Shown here piece by piece: positions 20,317-28,570 of a stretch of 64,000 nucleotides of DNA. Below the pieces are notes generated by a model. The model searched no databases and was not told where the DNA came from. It saw nothing but the letters and a program-made list of their open reading frames with translations. The DNA lies in NCBI GenBank assembly GCA_963837155.1, contig CAWIMB010000002.1:620001-684000 (forward strand). Reading direction: 5' to 3'. Source of the stretch: DASQHW01 sp963837155 (lineage in GTDB: Bacteria; Actinomycetota; Acidimicrobiia; IMCC26256; PALSA-610). The position numbers were made by a program, and so were the translations under genes. Positions within the stretch are counted from its first letter, which is position 1; each line of letters begins with the position of its first letter.

Positions 20317-20505
20317 ATGCAAAACGACCCCCGTGTCGAACGACGGGCCGAGGGCTTGCTCCCCGAGGAGCAAGCGGCCGGAAGCGACGATCCCGGGGCG
20401 CAGGCCGCGGAGATCCTCGCCGAATCGGACGAGCGGGCCGACGCCCCGCAGGCCGAGGAACGGCGCACGTCCGAGGAGACCGTGGAGCCGCCGTCTACCG
20501 AGTGA
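20317..20505 (+). CDS. Small acidic hydrophilic protein
   Basis: This 62-residue protein is strongly acidic and disordered-looking, rich in Glu, Asp, Ala and Pro (ERRAEGLLPEEQAAGSDDPG). I do not know a function. AGGAA lies about 9 bases before the ATG, and the frame shows no competing gene, so it is likely real. It fills the 226-base gap between the LysR and cyclase genes on the same strand. Confidence 0.6.
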   Translation: MQNDPRVERRAEGLLPEEQAAGSDDPGAQAAEILAESDERADAPQAEERRTSEETVEPPSTE

Positions 20506-20523
20506 CGGTGCGAAGCTGGCGCG

Positions 20524-21639
20524 GTGGCGGCAGGCGACCGGCCCGGACCGGCTGAGCTCGAAGCGGCGGGACTCTACGACCCCAACGCGGCGGACGCCGA
20601 GCAGCACCTCGCACTGCTCGAGTACCTGATCGACGCCGGGGTCACCGTCGATGAGATGCTCGTCGAACCGACCAACGAGCTGCCGGCCCTTGCCCTCGGC
20701 GCGGGCCTGTGGGCGACCCGGGAGCGCTTGACGCTCGCCGAGTCGGCCGAACGCACCGGCCTCGACCCTGAGCTGTTGCGGCGGGCTTGGCGCGCGGCCG
20801 GCTTCGTGAATCCGCCCGACGACGCGCGGGTCGTCACCACGGAGGACGTCGAGATGTACGAGACGCTCCGCCTGGCGATCGAGTTCATCGGCGAGGACGC
20901 CGCCGTGCAATTCATGCGCGTGCTCGGCGCGGCGGTTGAGCGGGTCGCCGACGCGGCGACGTCCATGTTCGTCGTCAACGTCGGTCCGGCGCGCTTGCAG
21001 GCTGACCCTTCCGGCTTGGAGCTCGCGCGTGCGAACGCCACGTCACTGGCGATGTTGCCGGGCCTCGTCCAGGGCTTCAACGTGCTGCTGCGCCACCGTC
21101 TCGAGGCGGCGCGTCGACCGATCGGTGCCGACGTGGCAAGTGGCGTCGAGGTGCAGCGAAGAAGTGTCGGATTCGCCGACCTGGTTGGGTCCACTGCCTT
21201 GACGCAACAGCTCGGCATGCAGGAGCTCGGCGCGGTGCTGTCGGAGTTCGAAGGCACGACTGCCGAGATCATCACATCGTGCGGCGGACGGCTCGTGAAG
21301 CTCATCGGGGACGAGGTGATGTTCACGGCTCCGGACGCGACGTCCGCGACCGAGATTGCGCTGCGCGTCATCGATGCGTTCGCGACGCACGACGTGCTCC
21401 CACCGGTGCGGGTCGGCGTTGCGACCGGCGACGTCGTCACACGGGACGGCGATCACGCCGGCGCGGTCGTCAACCTTGCGGCACGCGCAGTGAAGATCGC
21501 CGAGCCGAGTTCGCTGCTCGTCGATGTCGCGACCCGCGACGGACTCGCGGACGGGTTCCGATGCGAGGAAGCCGGTGTGTTCTCGCTCAAGGGCTTCGCG
21601 GAGGAGGTACCGCTCTACCGGGTCACGAGAACTCGCTGA
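20524..21639 (+). CDS. Class III adenylate/guanylate cyclase domain protein
   Basis: The 371-residue protein has a helical N-terminal domain of about 215 residues (MerR/adenylate-cyclase regulatory-like, ATRERLTLAESAERTGLDPE) and a C-terminal class III cyclase domain. The metal-binding Asp residues appear in VGFADLVGSTALT and KLIGDEVMFT, and VRVGVATGDVVTRDGDHAG is the usual following block. It would make cAMP or cGMP in response to an unknown input. GTG start, 18 bases after the small acidic gene. The last 25 bases overlap the convergent phosphotransferase gene. Confidence 0.8.
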   Translation: MAAGDRPGPAELEAAGLYDPNAADAEQHLALLEYLIDAGVTVDEMLVEPTNELPALALGAGLWATRERLTLAESAERTGLDPELLRRAWRAAGFVNPPDDARVVTTEDVEMYETLRLAIEFIGEDAAVQFMRVLGAAVERVADAATSMFVVNVGPARLQADPSGLELARANATSLAMLPGLVQGFNVLLRHRLEAARRPIGADVASGVEVQRRSVGFADLVGSTALTQQLGMQELGAVLSEFEGTTAEIITSCGGRLVKLIGDEVMFTAPDATSATEIALRVIDAFATHDVLPPVRVGVATGDVVTRDGDHAGAVVNLAARAVKIAEPSSLLVDVATRDGLADGFRCEEAGVFSLKGFAEEVPLYRVTRTR

Positions 21640-22538
21640 CCGCGCGCGAGGAATTCGTCGAACACCGCGATGAGATGCTCGGTCGTGATGTCAGTGCGGC
21701 CGGCATCGTGCCACCGCCAAGGCGCAAGCGCGATGTCGCCCATGCTCACCGTGTTAGTGATGTCGTGCCAGGCGAGATCTTGTACGGACCCGTAACGGCG
21801 CGCGAAGTCGTCCGCGACGTCGATCCCGAACAGCAGCACGAGATTGCCGCGGCAATGGGCGACATCAGCTGCTGACGGCCCGCGGCAAGCGCTTGGCCAG
21901 TCAACGACACCGGAGATCTTGCCGCGCTGCCACAGCACGTTGCCGGGGTGGTAGTCGCGGTGCAAGAACAGGGCTTCGTGGCGCGGCACCGGGCGATTCG
22001 CGATCTCGATCGCCCGCTCCCACACGTCGGTTCGCGTGGACCACGAGGGCGGTCCGGTCACGGCGTCGATCCACTTGTTGTACACGTGGAGCGCATCGGG
22101 TGGCATCGGGACCGCGTGGACGGCTCGCAATGTCGCGACGAGTCCGTCGAGGAAGGCGTCGAGGTCCTTCGGTGCCAGCACGTCTCGGCCCGGCAAGCGC
22201 GTCATGAGCAGCGCGGGAACGTCGGTTTGGTCCCCGTCGGGATCTGCCGCGACGAGTTCGGGTGTTGCGACTCCTTCGGCCGCGGCCAAGAGCGTGAGCG
22301 CAGCCGCCTCGTTTTCGACGACGCCCTCGTCGGTCGCGAGATCAGTGCGCGCCCAGCGTCGGAGTACGAGCCGGTGCGTGCGGTCACCGTTGGCCACGTC
22401 GAGCGCATGCATGGCAGAGGCCCATGCGTTGCGCAGGCGCCGCACCCTTGTCACCCGCGCGTGGGGCCCGAGCTGGGCGGCTGCCCATGCCAGCGTCGAG
22501 GCCGGGGGCCGGCGGCGCATCTCGACGGGAATCTGCAT
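21615..22538 (-). CDS. Aminoglycoside phosphotransferase (APH)-family kinase
   Basis: The 307-residue protein has the APH/choline-kinase fold. ALFLHRDYHPGNVLW is the catalytic loop with the base Asp and Asn, and ISGVVDWPSACRGPSAADVA is the metal-binding Asp block (DFG equivalent). The N-terminal lobe is present (THRLVLRRWARTD). Family members phosphorylate aminoglycosides, macrolides, choline, homoserine or other small alcohols; nothing here fixes the substrate. It is divergent from msrA. ATG at 22538. Confidence 0.78.
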   Translation of the reverse strand: MQIPVEMRRRPPASTLAWAAAQLGPHARVTRVRRLRNAWASAMHALDVANGDRTHRLVLRRWARTDLATDEGVVENEAAALTLLAAAEGVATPELVAADPDGDQTDVPALLMTRLPGRDVLAPKDLDAFLDGLVATLRAVHAVPMPPDALHVYNKWIDAVTGPPSWSTRTDVWERAIEIANRPVPRHEALFLHRDYHPGNVLWQRGKISGVVDWPSACRGPSAADVAHCRGNLVLLFGIDVADDFARRYGSVQDLAWHDITNTVSMGDIALAPWRWHDAGRTDITTEHLIAVFDEFLARGQRVLVTR

Positions 22539-22622
22539 CCGCGGGAACCTTCGGAGCCGAACGGTGGTTAGCGTTGACGGTATCCGCAACCGGCCGAACC
22601 GGCTGTTGAGAGAGGTGCGTCG

Positions 22623-23270
22623 ATGTTCCTTCGTCGCGACAAGCTCCACCTGCCCACTGCCGAGGAGGCGCTGCCGGGCCGTCCGCAGCGGGCGTTCGCA
22701 GTGCCCGAGCGACACTTCGTGCTCGGGACGCCGCTCGAGCCGCCGTTCCCGGAGGGCCTCGAGCAAGCCGTCTTCGCGATGGGCTGTTTCTGGGGCGCCG
22801 AGCGCAAGTTCTGGGAGGCCGAGGGCGTGTACACGACGGCCGTCGGTTACGCGGGCGGCATCACGCCGAACCCGACGTATGAGGAGGTGTGCTCGGGTCG
22901 TACCGGTCACACCGAGGCCGTGCTCGTTGTCTTCGATCCCAAGGTCACATCGTACGACGCGATGCTGCGGCTGTTCTGGGAGAACCACGACCCGACGCAG
23001 GGGATGCGGCAGGGCAACGACGTCGGCACGCAGTACCGCTCGGCGATCTACACGTTCGACGACGAGCAGGCCCGCGCGGTAGAGGCCTCGCGCGCGATGT
23101 TCCAGGACCGATTGAAGGGATCGGGATTCGACGACATCACGACCGAAGTCGCACCTGCAACGACGTTCTATTACGCCGAGGACTACCACCAGCAGTACCT
23201 CGCCAAGAACCCGAACGGCTATTGCGGCATCGGTGGCACCGGCGTCAGCTGCCCCATCGGGGTCGCATAG
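22623..23270 (+). CDS. msrA: Peptide-methionine (S)-S-oxide reductase
   Basis: This 215-residue MsrA repairs oxidised methionine in proteins using thioredoxin. The catalytic block is AVFAMGCFWGAERKFWE, with the nucleophilic Cys in GCFWG. Further family blocks are GYAGGITPNPTYEEVCSGRT, FWENHDPTQGMRQGNDVGTQ and YYAEDYHQQYLAKNPNGYCG. The C-terminal Cys residues (GYCG, VSCPIG) are candidate resolving cysteines. GAGAGG about 6 bases before the ATG supports the start. Confidence 0.95.
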   Translation: MFLRRDKLHLPTAEEALPGRPQRAFAVPERHFVLGTPLEPPFPEGLEQAVFAMGCFWGAERKFWEAEGVYTTAVGYAGGITPNPTYEEVCSGRTGHTEAVLVVFDPKVTSYDAMLRLFWENHDPTQGMRQGNDVGTQYRSAIYTFDDEQARAVEASRAMFQDRLKGSGFDDITTEVAPATTFYYAEDYHQQYLAKNPNGYCGIGGTGVSCPIGVA

Positions 23271-23280
23271 CGCGCTGCGG

Positions 23281-23286
23281 TAGCGT
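23281..23286 (+). promoter_or_regulatory. Putative -10 box upstream of the pantothenate kinase gene
   Basis: TAGCGT is followed by nine bases and then the GTG at 23296. No Shine-Dalgarno is visible, which fits a leaderless or nearly leaderless transcript. Confidence 0.4.
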
Positions 23287-23295
23287 CGGTTCTTC

Positions 23296-24249
23296 GTGGA
23301 ACCGGTGACCGAGTCGGAACTCGACCCGTACGTCGACTTCAGCCGTGAGGCGTGGAGCAAGCTGCGCGCGTCGACGCCGCTCACCTTGACCGAGGCGGAT
23401 CTCGCCCAGCTGCGCGGCCTCGACGAGCCGATGCCGATGCACGAGGTCGAGGAGGTCTACCTGCCGCTGTCGCGCCTGTTGAACCTCCGCATCGCGGCGA
23501 CGCGCGACATGCATGCCGTCACCGAGACCTTCCTCGGTCACCTGCACGCGGGCGTGCCGTACGTCATCGGCCTCGCGGGCAGTGTCGCGGCAGGGAAGAG
23601 CACGATCGCGCGGATGCTCCAGGCGTTGCTCGGACGCTGGCCGGATCACCCGCGCGTCGATCTCGTCACCACCGACGGGTTTCTGTTCCCGAACGCCACG
23701 CTGGAAGCGCGTGGTCTCATGTCGCGCAAGGGATTTCCGGAGAGCTACGACGTCCACGCGTTGATGGGTTTTCTCGCGGAGCTGAAGGCCGGTGCGACCG
23801 AAGTGCATACGCCCAAGTACTCGCACCTCACGTATGACATCCTCCCGGGCGAGGAGATCATCCTGCGCTCACCCGACATCGTGATCGTCGAAGGCGTGAA
23901 CGTGCTGCAGACTCCCGCGCGTCGAGGCCGAGCCGAGGCGACCGTCGTCGTGTCGGACTTCTTCGATTTCTCGATCTACGTCGACGCAGCCGAGGATGAC
24001 CTGGAACGCTGGTACGTCGACCGGTTGTTGCTGCTGCGCGAGACGTCGCTGCACGATCCCCGTTCGTTCTTCAATTTCCTGACCCAGTACACGGAGGAAG
24101 CGACCGCAGATTTCGCGCGATCGGTCTGGTCGCAGGTGAACCTCGTCAACCTGCGCGAGAACATCGCGCCGACACGGGGGCGCGCGAATCTGATCCTCGA
24201 GAAGCGCGCCGACCATGCCGTGCAGCGCGTGAGGCTGCGGAAGCTCTAG
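23296..24249 (+). CDS. coaA: Type I pantothenate kinase
   Basis: The 317-residue enzyme catalyses ATP-dependent phosphorylation of pantothenate, the first step of coenzyme A synthesis. The P-loop is GLAGSVAAGKSTIARML (about residue 95), and TTDGFLFPN, KGFPESYDVHALMGFL, YSHLTYDILPG and FSIYVDA are diagnostic for the CoaA (not CoaX) family. Length is normal. GTG start, 25 bases after msrA. Confidence 0.95.
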   Translation: MEPVTESELDPYVDFSREAWSKLRASTPLTLTEADLAQLRGLDEPMPMHEVEEVYLPLSRLLNLRIAATRDMHAVTETFLGHLHAGVPYVIGLAGSVAAGKSTIARMLQALLGRWPDHPRVDLVTTDGFLFPNATLEARGLMSRKGFPESYDVHALMGFLAELKAGATEVHTPKYSHLTYDILPGEEIILRSPDIVIVEGVNVLQTPARRGRAEATVVVSDFFDFSIYVDAAEDDLERWYVDRLLLLRETSLHDPRSFFNFLTQYTEEATADFARSVWSQVNLVNLRENIAPTRGRANLILEKRADHAVQRVRLRKL

Positions 24250-24253
24250 TCGT

Positions 24254-24853
24254 TTACTCGCCGCCGCTCGTCGCGTCGCCCCGTACACCGCGCAGCCCGA
24301 ACCAGACGAGCTCGGAGATCCATTGCGCGAGCTGCTCGGCGTCGATCTGGTCGGCGGGCCGCTGGAGCGCCCATCGCCCGACTGACTCACCCATGCCGAC
24401 GAGCGCGCTGGCAAGGACGAGCCGCTGCTCCGGCGATCCTTCGATGAAGATCAACAACGAGATCGTCTCCGCGGTCGCGTCGACGATCTCCTCGACGATC
24501 CGCGCGAACTCGGGATCAGATCGAATCGCGGTGCTCAGCAACAACCGGAACGCGCTGCGATTGCCGAGCGCGAAGTCGAAGTACGCGCGAAAGCCCATCT
24601 CGACGCGGTCGCGCGCGGTTCCCGCGCGACCGGTCGCGTCGGCCAGCGTGGTGAGGAGTTGGGCGCCGGTACTCTCGAGCAGCTCGACGTACAGCGCCCG
24701 CTTGCTCGGGAAGTGCTGATACAGCACGGGTTTCGTGACGCCGGCCGCTTCGGCGATCTCATCCATGGACGTCGCATGGAAACCCTGCTCGGCGAAGCGT
24801 TCCTGGGCGACCTCGAGGAGCTGGAGACGTCGTTGGTCGGCGGGGAGTCGCAT
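24254..24853 (-). CDS. TetR/AcrR-family transcriptional regulator
   Basis: The 199-residue protein has a classical TetR helix-turn-helix (AEQGFHATSMDEIAEAAGV, TKPVLYQHFPSKRALYVELL) and a helical ligand-binding/dimerisation domain. The ATG at 24853 has no Shine-Dalgarno but has TAACCT nine bases upstream. Its stop lies 4 bases from the convergent coaA stop, and the aldo/keto reductase gene follows upstream on the same strand. Target and ligand are unknown. Confidence 0.88.
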   Translation of the reverse strand: MRLPADQRRLQLLEVAQERFAEQGFHATSMDEIAEAAGVTKPVLYQHFPSKRALYVELLESTGAQLLTTLADATGRAGTARDRVEMGFRAYFDFALGNRSAFRLLLSTAIRSDPEFARIVEEIVDATAETISLLIFIEGSPEQRLVLASALVGMGESVGRWALQRPADQIDAEQLAQWISELVWFGLRGVRGDATSGGE

Positions 24854-24862
24854 TCGAAGGCG

Positions 24863-24868
24863 AGGTTA
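24863..24868 (-). promoter_or_regulatory. Putative -10 box of a leaderless promoter (TetR gene)
   Basis: On the minus strand TAACCT precedes the ATG at 24853 by nine bases. It overlaps the last codons of the aldo/keto reductase gene. Confidence 0.4.
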
Positions 24869-25873
24869 GACGCTTGATTTCAACGGCATCACATAGCGGT
24901 CGACGTGATCAAAGTTGCGCGCCCACAGATCGTCGAGCGCGCGTATCTCGTCAGGCGAGAGCAACAGCTCCGAGGCCGCCGCGTACTCGCGCACTTCGTC
25001 GACCGACAGCACTGTTGGAATCACACAGGTGAACGCCGAGTTGGCGAGGATGCCCGCGACGGCTGCTTGTCCGATCGTGCGGCCGGTGGCGGGATCCCAC
25101 AAGAACGCGAGTGTTTCGGCCTTCTCGAAGTTGTCGAGCATGTTGTCGCGATTGCGGTGCGAACGATGATCCTTCGCGTCGAACACCGTGTCCGGCGTGA
25201 TCTTGCCGGAGAGCGTGTCGGACGCGTGGGGGACGCGTGCGAGCAGGCCGACCTCACCCTGTTGCACCCGGGGCCGGCGCGCGAACGTGAGCCCCGGTTC
25301 CCGCTCGAGCACGTTGAACACCGTCTGCAAGGAAACGATCGGCCGGTCGTCGATCGCGCGGTTGCCTTCCTCGACCCAGCCGATCGCGGGTCCGAGCGCG
25401 ACACCGAGCTCGCGTACCTTGCCTTCGTCGCGGAGCCGGCCGAGCGTGTCCCACACGCTGTCGTCGACGATCGGTTCGATGCGCGGGTTGTGCAACTGCA
25501 AGAGGTCGATGCGGTCGGTCCCGAGCCGCGTGAGGGAGTCCTCGACCTGCGCGCGAATGGACTCGGGGCGCCAGTCGTGTGGCCGCTCCGACTGTCCCGG
25601 GAACTTGCGCTCGGCGCTGATGTCGTAGCCCACCTTCGTGGTGAGCACGAGGTCGTCGCGCGCCTTCAGGTAGCCGGCGAGGATCGTCTCGCCCGCCCCG
25701 CCCTGCCCATAGACGGGTGCGGTGTCGATGAAGTTGATGCCGGCGTCCAGGGCGGCTTTGATCATCTCGTGGGGGTCGTCGGTCCGCCCCCACCAGTCGC
25801 TGACCAGCGTCCAGGTCCCGAACCCGACCTCGGAGACCGTCAGGTCGCTGTTCCCCAGCCGGCGGTAGCGCAT
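24866..25873 (-). CDS. Aldo/keto reductase
   Basis: The 335-residue NADPH-dependent (beta/alpha)8 oxidoreductase has the N-terminal MRYRRLGNSDLTVSEVGFGT, catalytic Asp and Tyr in INFIDTAPVYGQG (DxxxxY), Lys in LVLTTKVGYD, and the cofactor region DEVREYAAASELLLSPDE. Members reduce aldehydes and ketones. TACCAT eight bases upstream of the ATG suggests a leaderless start. The TetR gene follows after 12 bases and may be co-transcribed. Confidence 0.88.
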   Translation of the reverse strand: MRYRRLGNSDLTVSEVGFGTWTLVSDWWGRTDDPHEMIKAALDAGINFIDTAPVYGQGGAGETILAGYLKARDDLVLTTKVGYDISAERKFPGQSERPHDWRPESIRAQVEDSLTRLGTDRIDLLQLHNPRIEPIVDDSVWDTLGRLRDEGKVRELGVALGPAIGWVEEGNRAIDDRPIVSLQTVFNVLEREPGLTFARRPRVQQGEVGLLARVPHASDTLSGKITPDTVFDAKDHRSHRNRDNMLDNFEKAETLAFLWDPATGRTIGQAAVAGILANSAFTCVIPTVLSVDEVREYAAASELLLSPDEIRALDDLWARNFDHVDRYVMPLKSSV

Positions 25874-25881
25874 CGGCCCGC

Positions 25882-25887
25882 ATGGTA
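25882..25887 (-). promoter_or_regulatory. Putative -10 box of a leaderless promoter (aldo/keto reductase)
   Basis: TACCAT on the minus strand, then eight bases, then the ATG at 25873. No ribosome binding site is visible. Confidence 0.4.
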
Positions 25888-25950
25888 CTGATGACCTGGA
25901 TTTTTTGACCTACCCGGATTTGGCACTATTTACACCAGTTTGTACGGGAG

Positions 25951-25968
25951 GTAGGCTTTTTGGCCTAC
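25951..25968. repeat. Hairpin between operons
   Basis: GTAGGC-TTTTTG-GCCTAC forms a 6-bp stem. It lies downstream of the small membrane protein and glycosyltransferase genes (minus strand). It lacks a U-run, so terminator function is uncertain. The rest of the 132-base gap is relatively AT-rich and shows nothing else. Confidence 0.35.
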
Positions 25969-26005
25969 GGGGTCGGCGCCTCCTGCCCGACCCGGTGACG
26001 GAGGC

Positions 26006-26266
26006 TCAGCCGGCGCCCCGGCCCTCCCGCTCCTCCCGGGCCGCGGCTCGCACGCCGTACGCGACGACGATCGGCAGCGGTAGCACGACGCAGCTGGCGA
26101 TGAGCCCCGCGACCGACACCGCGACCGCCCACTCGGGAAAGCCCGTCGCCACGCCGACGAAGAACGCGACGATCGCGATCGCGAGCGCGGCATAACCGAT
26201 CCGCTTGCCGATCGCGGCGGCGCGCGCGATCCGGGCCCGGCGAGCGACGATGGGATCCTCTACCAC
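26006..26266 (-). CDS. Small two-helix membrane protein
   Basis: The 86-residue protein has two hydrophobic helices (GYAALAIAIVAFFVGVATG and AVSVAGLIASCVVLPLPIVV) with a charged N terminus (DPIVARRARIARAA) and C terminus (RAAAREEREGRG). The function is not known. The GTG at 26266 (or TTG at 26275) overlaps the end of the glycosyltransferase gene, so the two are probably translated together. Confidence 0.6.
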   Translation of the reverse strand: MVEDPIVARRARIARAAAIGKRIGYAALAIAIVAFFVGVATGFPEWAVAVSVAGLIASCVVLPLPIVVAYGVRAAAREEREGRGAG

Positions 26267-27349
26267 GCGAGCCAACCGTGGTTCGCGAACGCCTCGTCGA
26301 TCGCGCCCGGCAGATCGGCGAGCGAGAACGACAGCTGCGCGCGATGGACGTTGACGTCGAAGTATTTCTCGCGCACGTCCGTCGGTTCGGCGAGGAATCG
26401 CAGAACCTGATCGGGTTGCTCGGTCGAGAACACGCGGACGCCCGCCGCGAGAAGCTCAGCCAGCACCGGGTACGGGAACGCGACGCACGGCCGGCGATGC
26501 GCAATGGACTCGATGATTGGATTGCCGAAGCCCTCCCATGTCGACGGGAACACCACGAGATCGGCGGCTGCATACGCGTCGCCCGCGTGTTCCGCCCGGC
26601 CGATCGTCACCGGTACCGGTGATCGTTCGAGGATGCGTTCGAGTGTTGGTGCGTAGCCGTCCTCGGCGGGACCAGCCAGCCAATACTGCAGCGGGCGATC
26701 GGGTGCGAGCTGATGCAAGCGCTGCGCGAAGCGGAGTGCGCCCGGAACGTTCTTTCGCTCGATCGCGCGCGGGCTGGAAGAGCACGAAGTCGTCGTCGGT
26801 GAAACCGAAGCTCTTGCGGGTGCTGGCGCGGTCGCCCAGCTGCGGCGTGAGATCGAAGTAGTTGTGGATCGTGGTGGCGTCCTTGAAGCCGCGAGCCTGG
26901 AGCTCGCGCCGGCTGCGCAGATTGACCGTGGCATGCAGAGCGCCTTCGATCCGGGGCGGGAACTCGGCCTCCAGGTGCTGCAAATTGCGGCGCTGCCAGG
27001 GCAGGTCGTGGTGCCTGAGGACGACGCGCCCCTCGTGCCGGGCGGTAGCTCGGGCGACCGCCCGGGCGGCTGCGGGGTTGAGCGGGAGCGAGCAAAGGTT
27101 GTCGACGACGAGGAGGTCGGCGCCACTGATCGCGTCGACGATCGATTGCTCGTCCGGTGCTGCGGTGGCGTCGATCGCCAACGTGGGCAGCACGACGTCG
27201 TGAGGCTGCCCGTCGTCTTCGATCGTGCCCGCGACGCGTCGGGTCGCGAACCCGAGCTCATGCAGCGCCCACTCCCACTTGCGCGCTTCGACCGAGACGC
27301 CGTCGTCACCGCCAAGGCGGTAAGAGATCGTCACGGCCTGCCGTCCCAT
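26260..27349 (-). CDS. GT4-type glycosyltransferase (one frame break)
   Basis: The roughly 362-residue glycosyltransferase has two Rossmann domains. The N-terminal acceptor domain begins MGRQAVTISYRLGGDDGVSV and contains RVVLRHHDLPWQRRNLQHLE. The C-terminal nucleotide-sugar domain contains YAAADLVVFPSTWEGFGNP with the EGFGNP(x)IE motif of GT-B retaining enzymes. The halves lie in different frames that meet in a GCGCGCG tract near 26765; one more GC unit restores LFQPARAIERKNVPGALRF, a family-typical sequence. Acceptor and donor are unknown. The ATG has TACCCT nine bases upstream. Confidence 0.82.
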
Positions 27350-27358
27350 GCTTCGTCG

Positions 27359-27364
27359 AGGGTA
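27359..27364 (-). promoter_or_regulatory. Putative -10 box of a leaderless promoter (glycosyltransferase)
   Basis: TACCCT on the minus strand lies nine bases before the ATG at 27349, with no Shine-Dalgarno. Confidence 0.35.
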
Positions 27365-27370
27365 GGCGAG

Positions 27371-28018
27371 TTACGGGACGTTCACGTATGCGAGGCGGCG
27401 GTTGGTCGCGTCGAGCACCGCACGCGCCACCGCATCCGCTTCCTGCTGCGGACGCACGATTGCCGATCCTGAGATGAGTTGCTCCGATGGTGGTGTCACG
27501 AAGACCACGGTGACAACCGCGATGTCGTGCGATCCGATGCGCACGACCTCCGCGTGGTCGACGTCGATGCACTCCGCCGCGGGTTCGACCTGTCGCAACG
27601 CGTCCACGGTCGCGGTCGCGACGAGACGGTGACGGGCAGTCGTCGCGATCGAGCCTTCGGCGAAGCCGACCGCCTCGTCGTCTTCACGCGCGAGCGTGAC
27701 GCGCACGAGCGAACGGAGGCCATTGACCTCCGCAGTGATGGTGACGATCGACGGCCGCACATCGGGCACGACCCGGTCGTCGAGCACGTTGCCGCCGAGC
27801 TGCACGACGCTGATCACGCGCCGGTCGAGATCGAGGCCAAACGACGCGAGTGCGATCGACTGGACGTCGCGCACGATCTGCTTTGGGTGCTTGCCGGGAT
27901 GGGCGACGATGTGGACTTCCGACACCCGGCCGTCGGGCTCGGCGACCATCCGCGCGATCGACACGTCGGGCAGCCGGCAGATCTCCCGTTCCACTTCGGT
28001 GAGGTCGAGCTCGGTCAC
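27371..28018 (-). CDS. Conserved protein of unknown function
   Basis: The 215-residue soluble protein appears to be built from an N-terminal alpha/beta unit (REICRLPDVSIARMVAEPDG, then HPKQIVRDVQSIALASFGLD) and a second unit ending in AVARAVLDATNRRLAYVN. I recall similar proteins of unknown function in other high-GC Gram-positives but cannot assign a family. GAGAAG about 8 bases upstream supports the GTG at 28018. It lies upstream of the glycosyltransferase gene with a 21-base gap. Confidence 0.65.
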   Translation of the reverse strand: MTELDLTEVEREICRLPDVSIARMVAEPDGRVSEVHIVAHPGKHPKQIVRDVQSIALASFGLDLDRRVISVVQLGGNVLDDRVVPDVRPSIVTITAEVNGLRSLVRVTLAREDDEAVGFAEGSIATTARHRLVATATVDALRQVEPAAECIDVDHAEVVRIGSHDIAVVTVVFVTPPSEQLISGSAIVRPQQEADAVARAVLDATNRRLAYVNVP

Positions 28019-28414
28019 GCCCGTTCTTCTCGTTCTGATGCTGCGCCTGCCGCCGGCCCGAGACTACGCACGGGCGGGGGGCAGCGGCGCTGATCCCCGG
28101 GCCCCGGGCGGGCTGTAGGCCGGTTCTTGCGCAATTGGTGCGATCCCGCGAGAATTCTGGAAAGACCTGGTCGGGCGGGTGCGCCGTGGACTGCACGGTG
28201 CACCGAATGTTGCCTCTGTGATCTATGAGGCAACGCGGCATCAGGTTCCGCGCGGCGAGCTGGGGGTGGCCAACGGCGCAACGACCTGGGAGATAGACGG
28301 CAAGGCCTCGGGCCGGGCTTTCTTACTTCACTAACAGCAAGTCCCTGAGCGGAGCGGATGCCCTGTCGCCCCTAGCGGTGAGCGGCGGAGGACCTGACGC
28401 AAGGGGGAGTTCTC
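28019..28414. other. 396-base intergenic region, likely transcribed leader
   Basis: No protein gene is visible. The region separates a minus-strand gene from the plus-strand HD-domain genes. It holds an 8-bp perfect inverted repeat (28209-28234), a GC-rich stretch with several self-complementary segments (28235-28330), an AT-richer patch (28320-28345) and the ribosome binding site AAGGGGGAG (28401-28409) of the next small gene. A regulatory RNA leader is possible. Confidence 0.4.
28209..28234. repeat. Perfect 8-bp inverted repeat with 10-base loop
   Basis: GTTGCCTC and GAGGCAAC flank TGTGATCTAT. It is not followed by a T-run, so an operator or leader hairpin is likelier than a terminator. 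Confidence 0.45.
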
Positions 28415-28504
28415 GTGAAGAGGATTGTTGTCCGCGCTGCCGCCGCAGCTGGGGGCCTTATAGCTCTCCTGCTCGCCGGTGGCGCATACATCGGCCGCAG
28501 TTAG
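28415..28504 (+). CDS. 29-residue single-helix membrane peptide
   Basis: The GTG at 28415 is preceded at five bases by a very strong Shine-Dalgarno, AAGGGGGAG. The peptide begins MKRIVVRAAAAAGG and continues with a hydrophobic stretch (LIALLLAGGAYIG) ending in a stop at 28502-28504. The charged start plus one helix fits a membrane micropeptide or a leader peptide. It ends 66 bases before the HD-domain gene on the same strand and may be co-transcribed with it. The strength of the ribosome binding site is the main evidence. Confidence 0.5.
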   Translation: MKRIVVRAAAAAGGLIALLLAGGAYIGRS

Positions 28505-28570
28505 CGAGTCCCGATCCGCGGCCTTGCCGCCTCTCTCCCGCAGAAAGCCTTTTGCCGAAGTAGTGGACAC

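Noticed and set aside
28235..28414. A canonical c-di-GMP-I (GEMM) riboswitch
   Set aside because: Only a short stretch resembles the conserved core; the GNRA tetraloop hairpin and its receptor stem could not be found. It is kept only as a hint in the leader finding.
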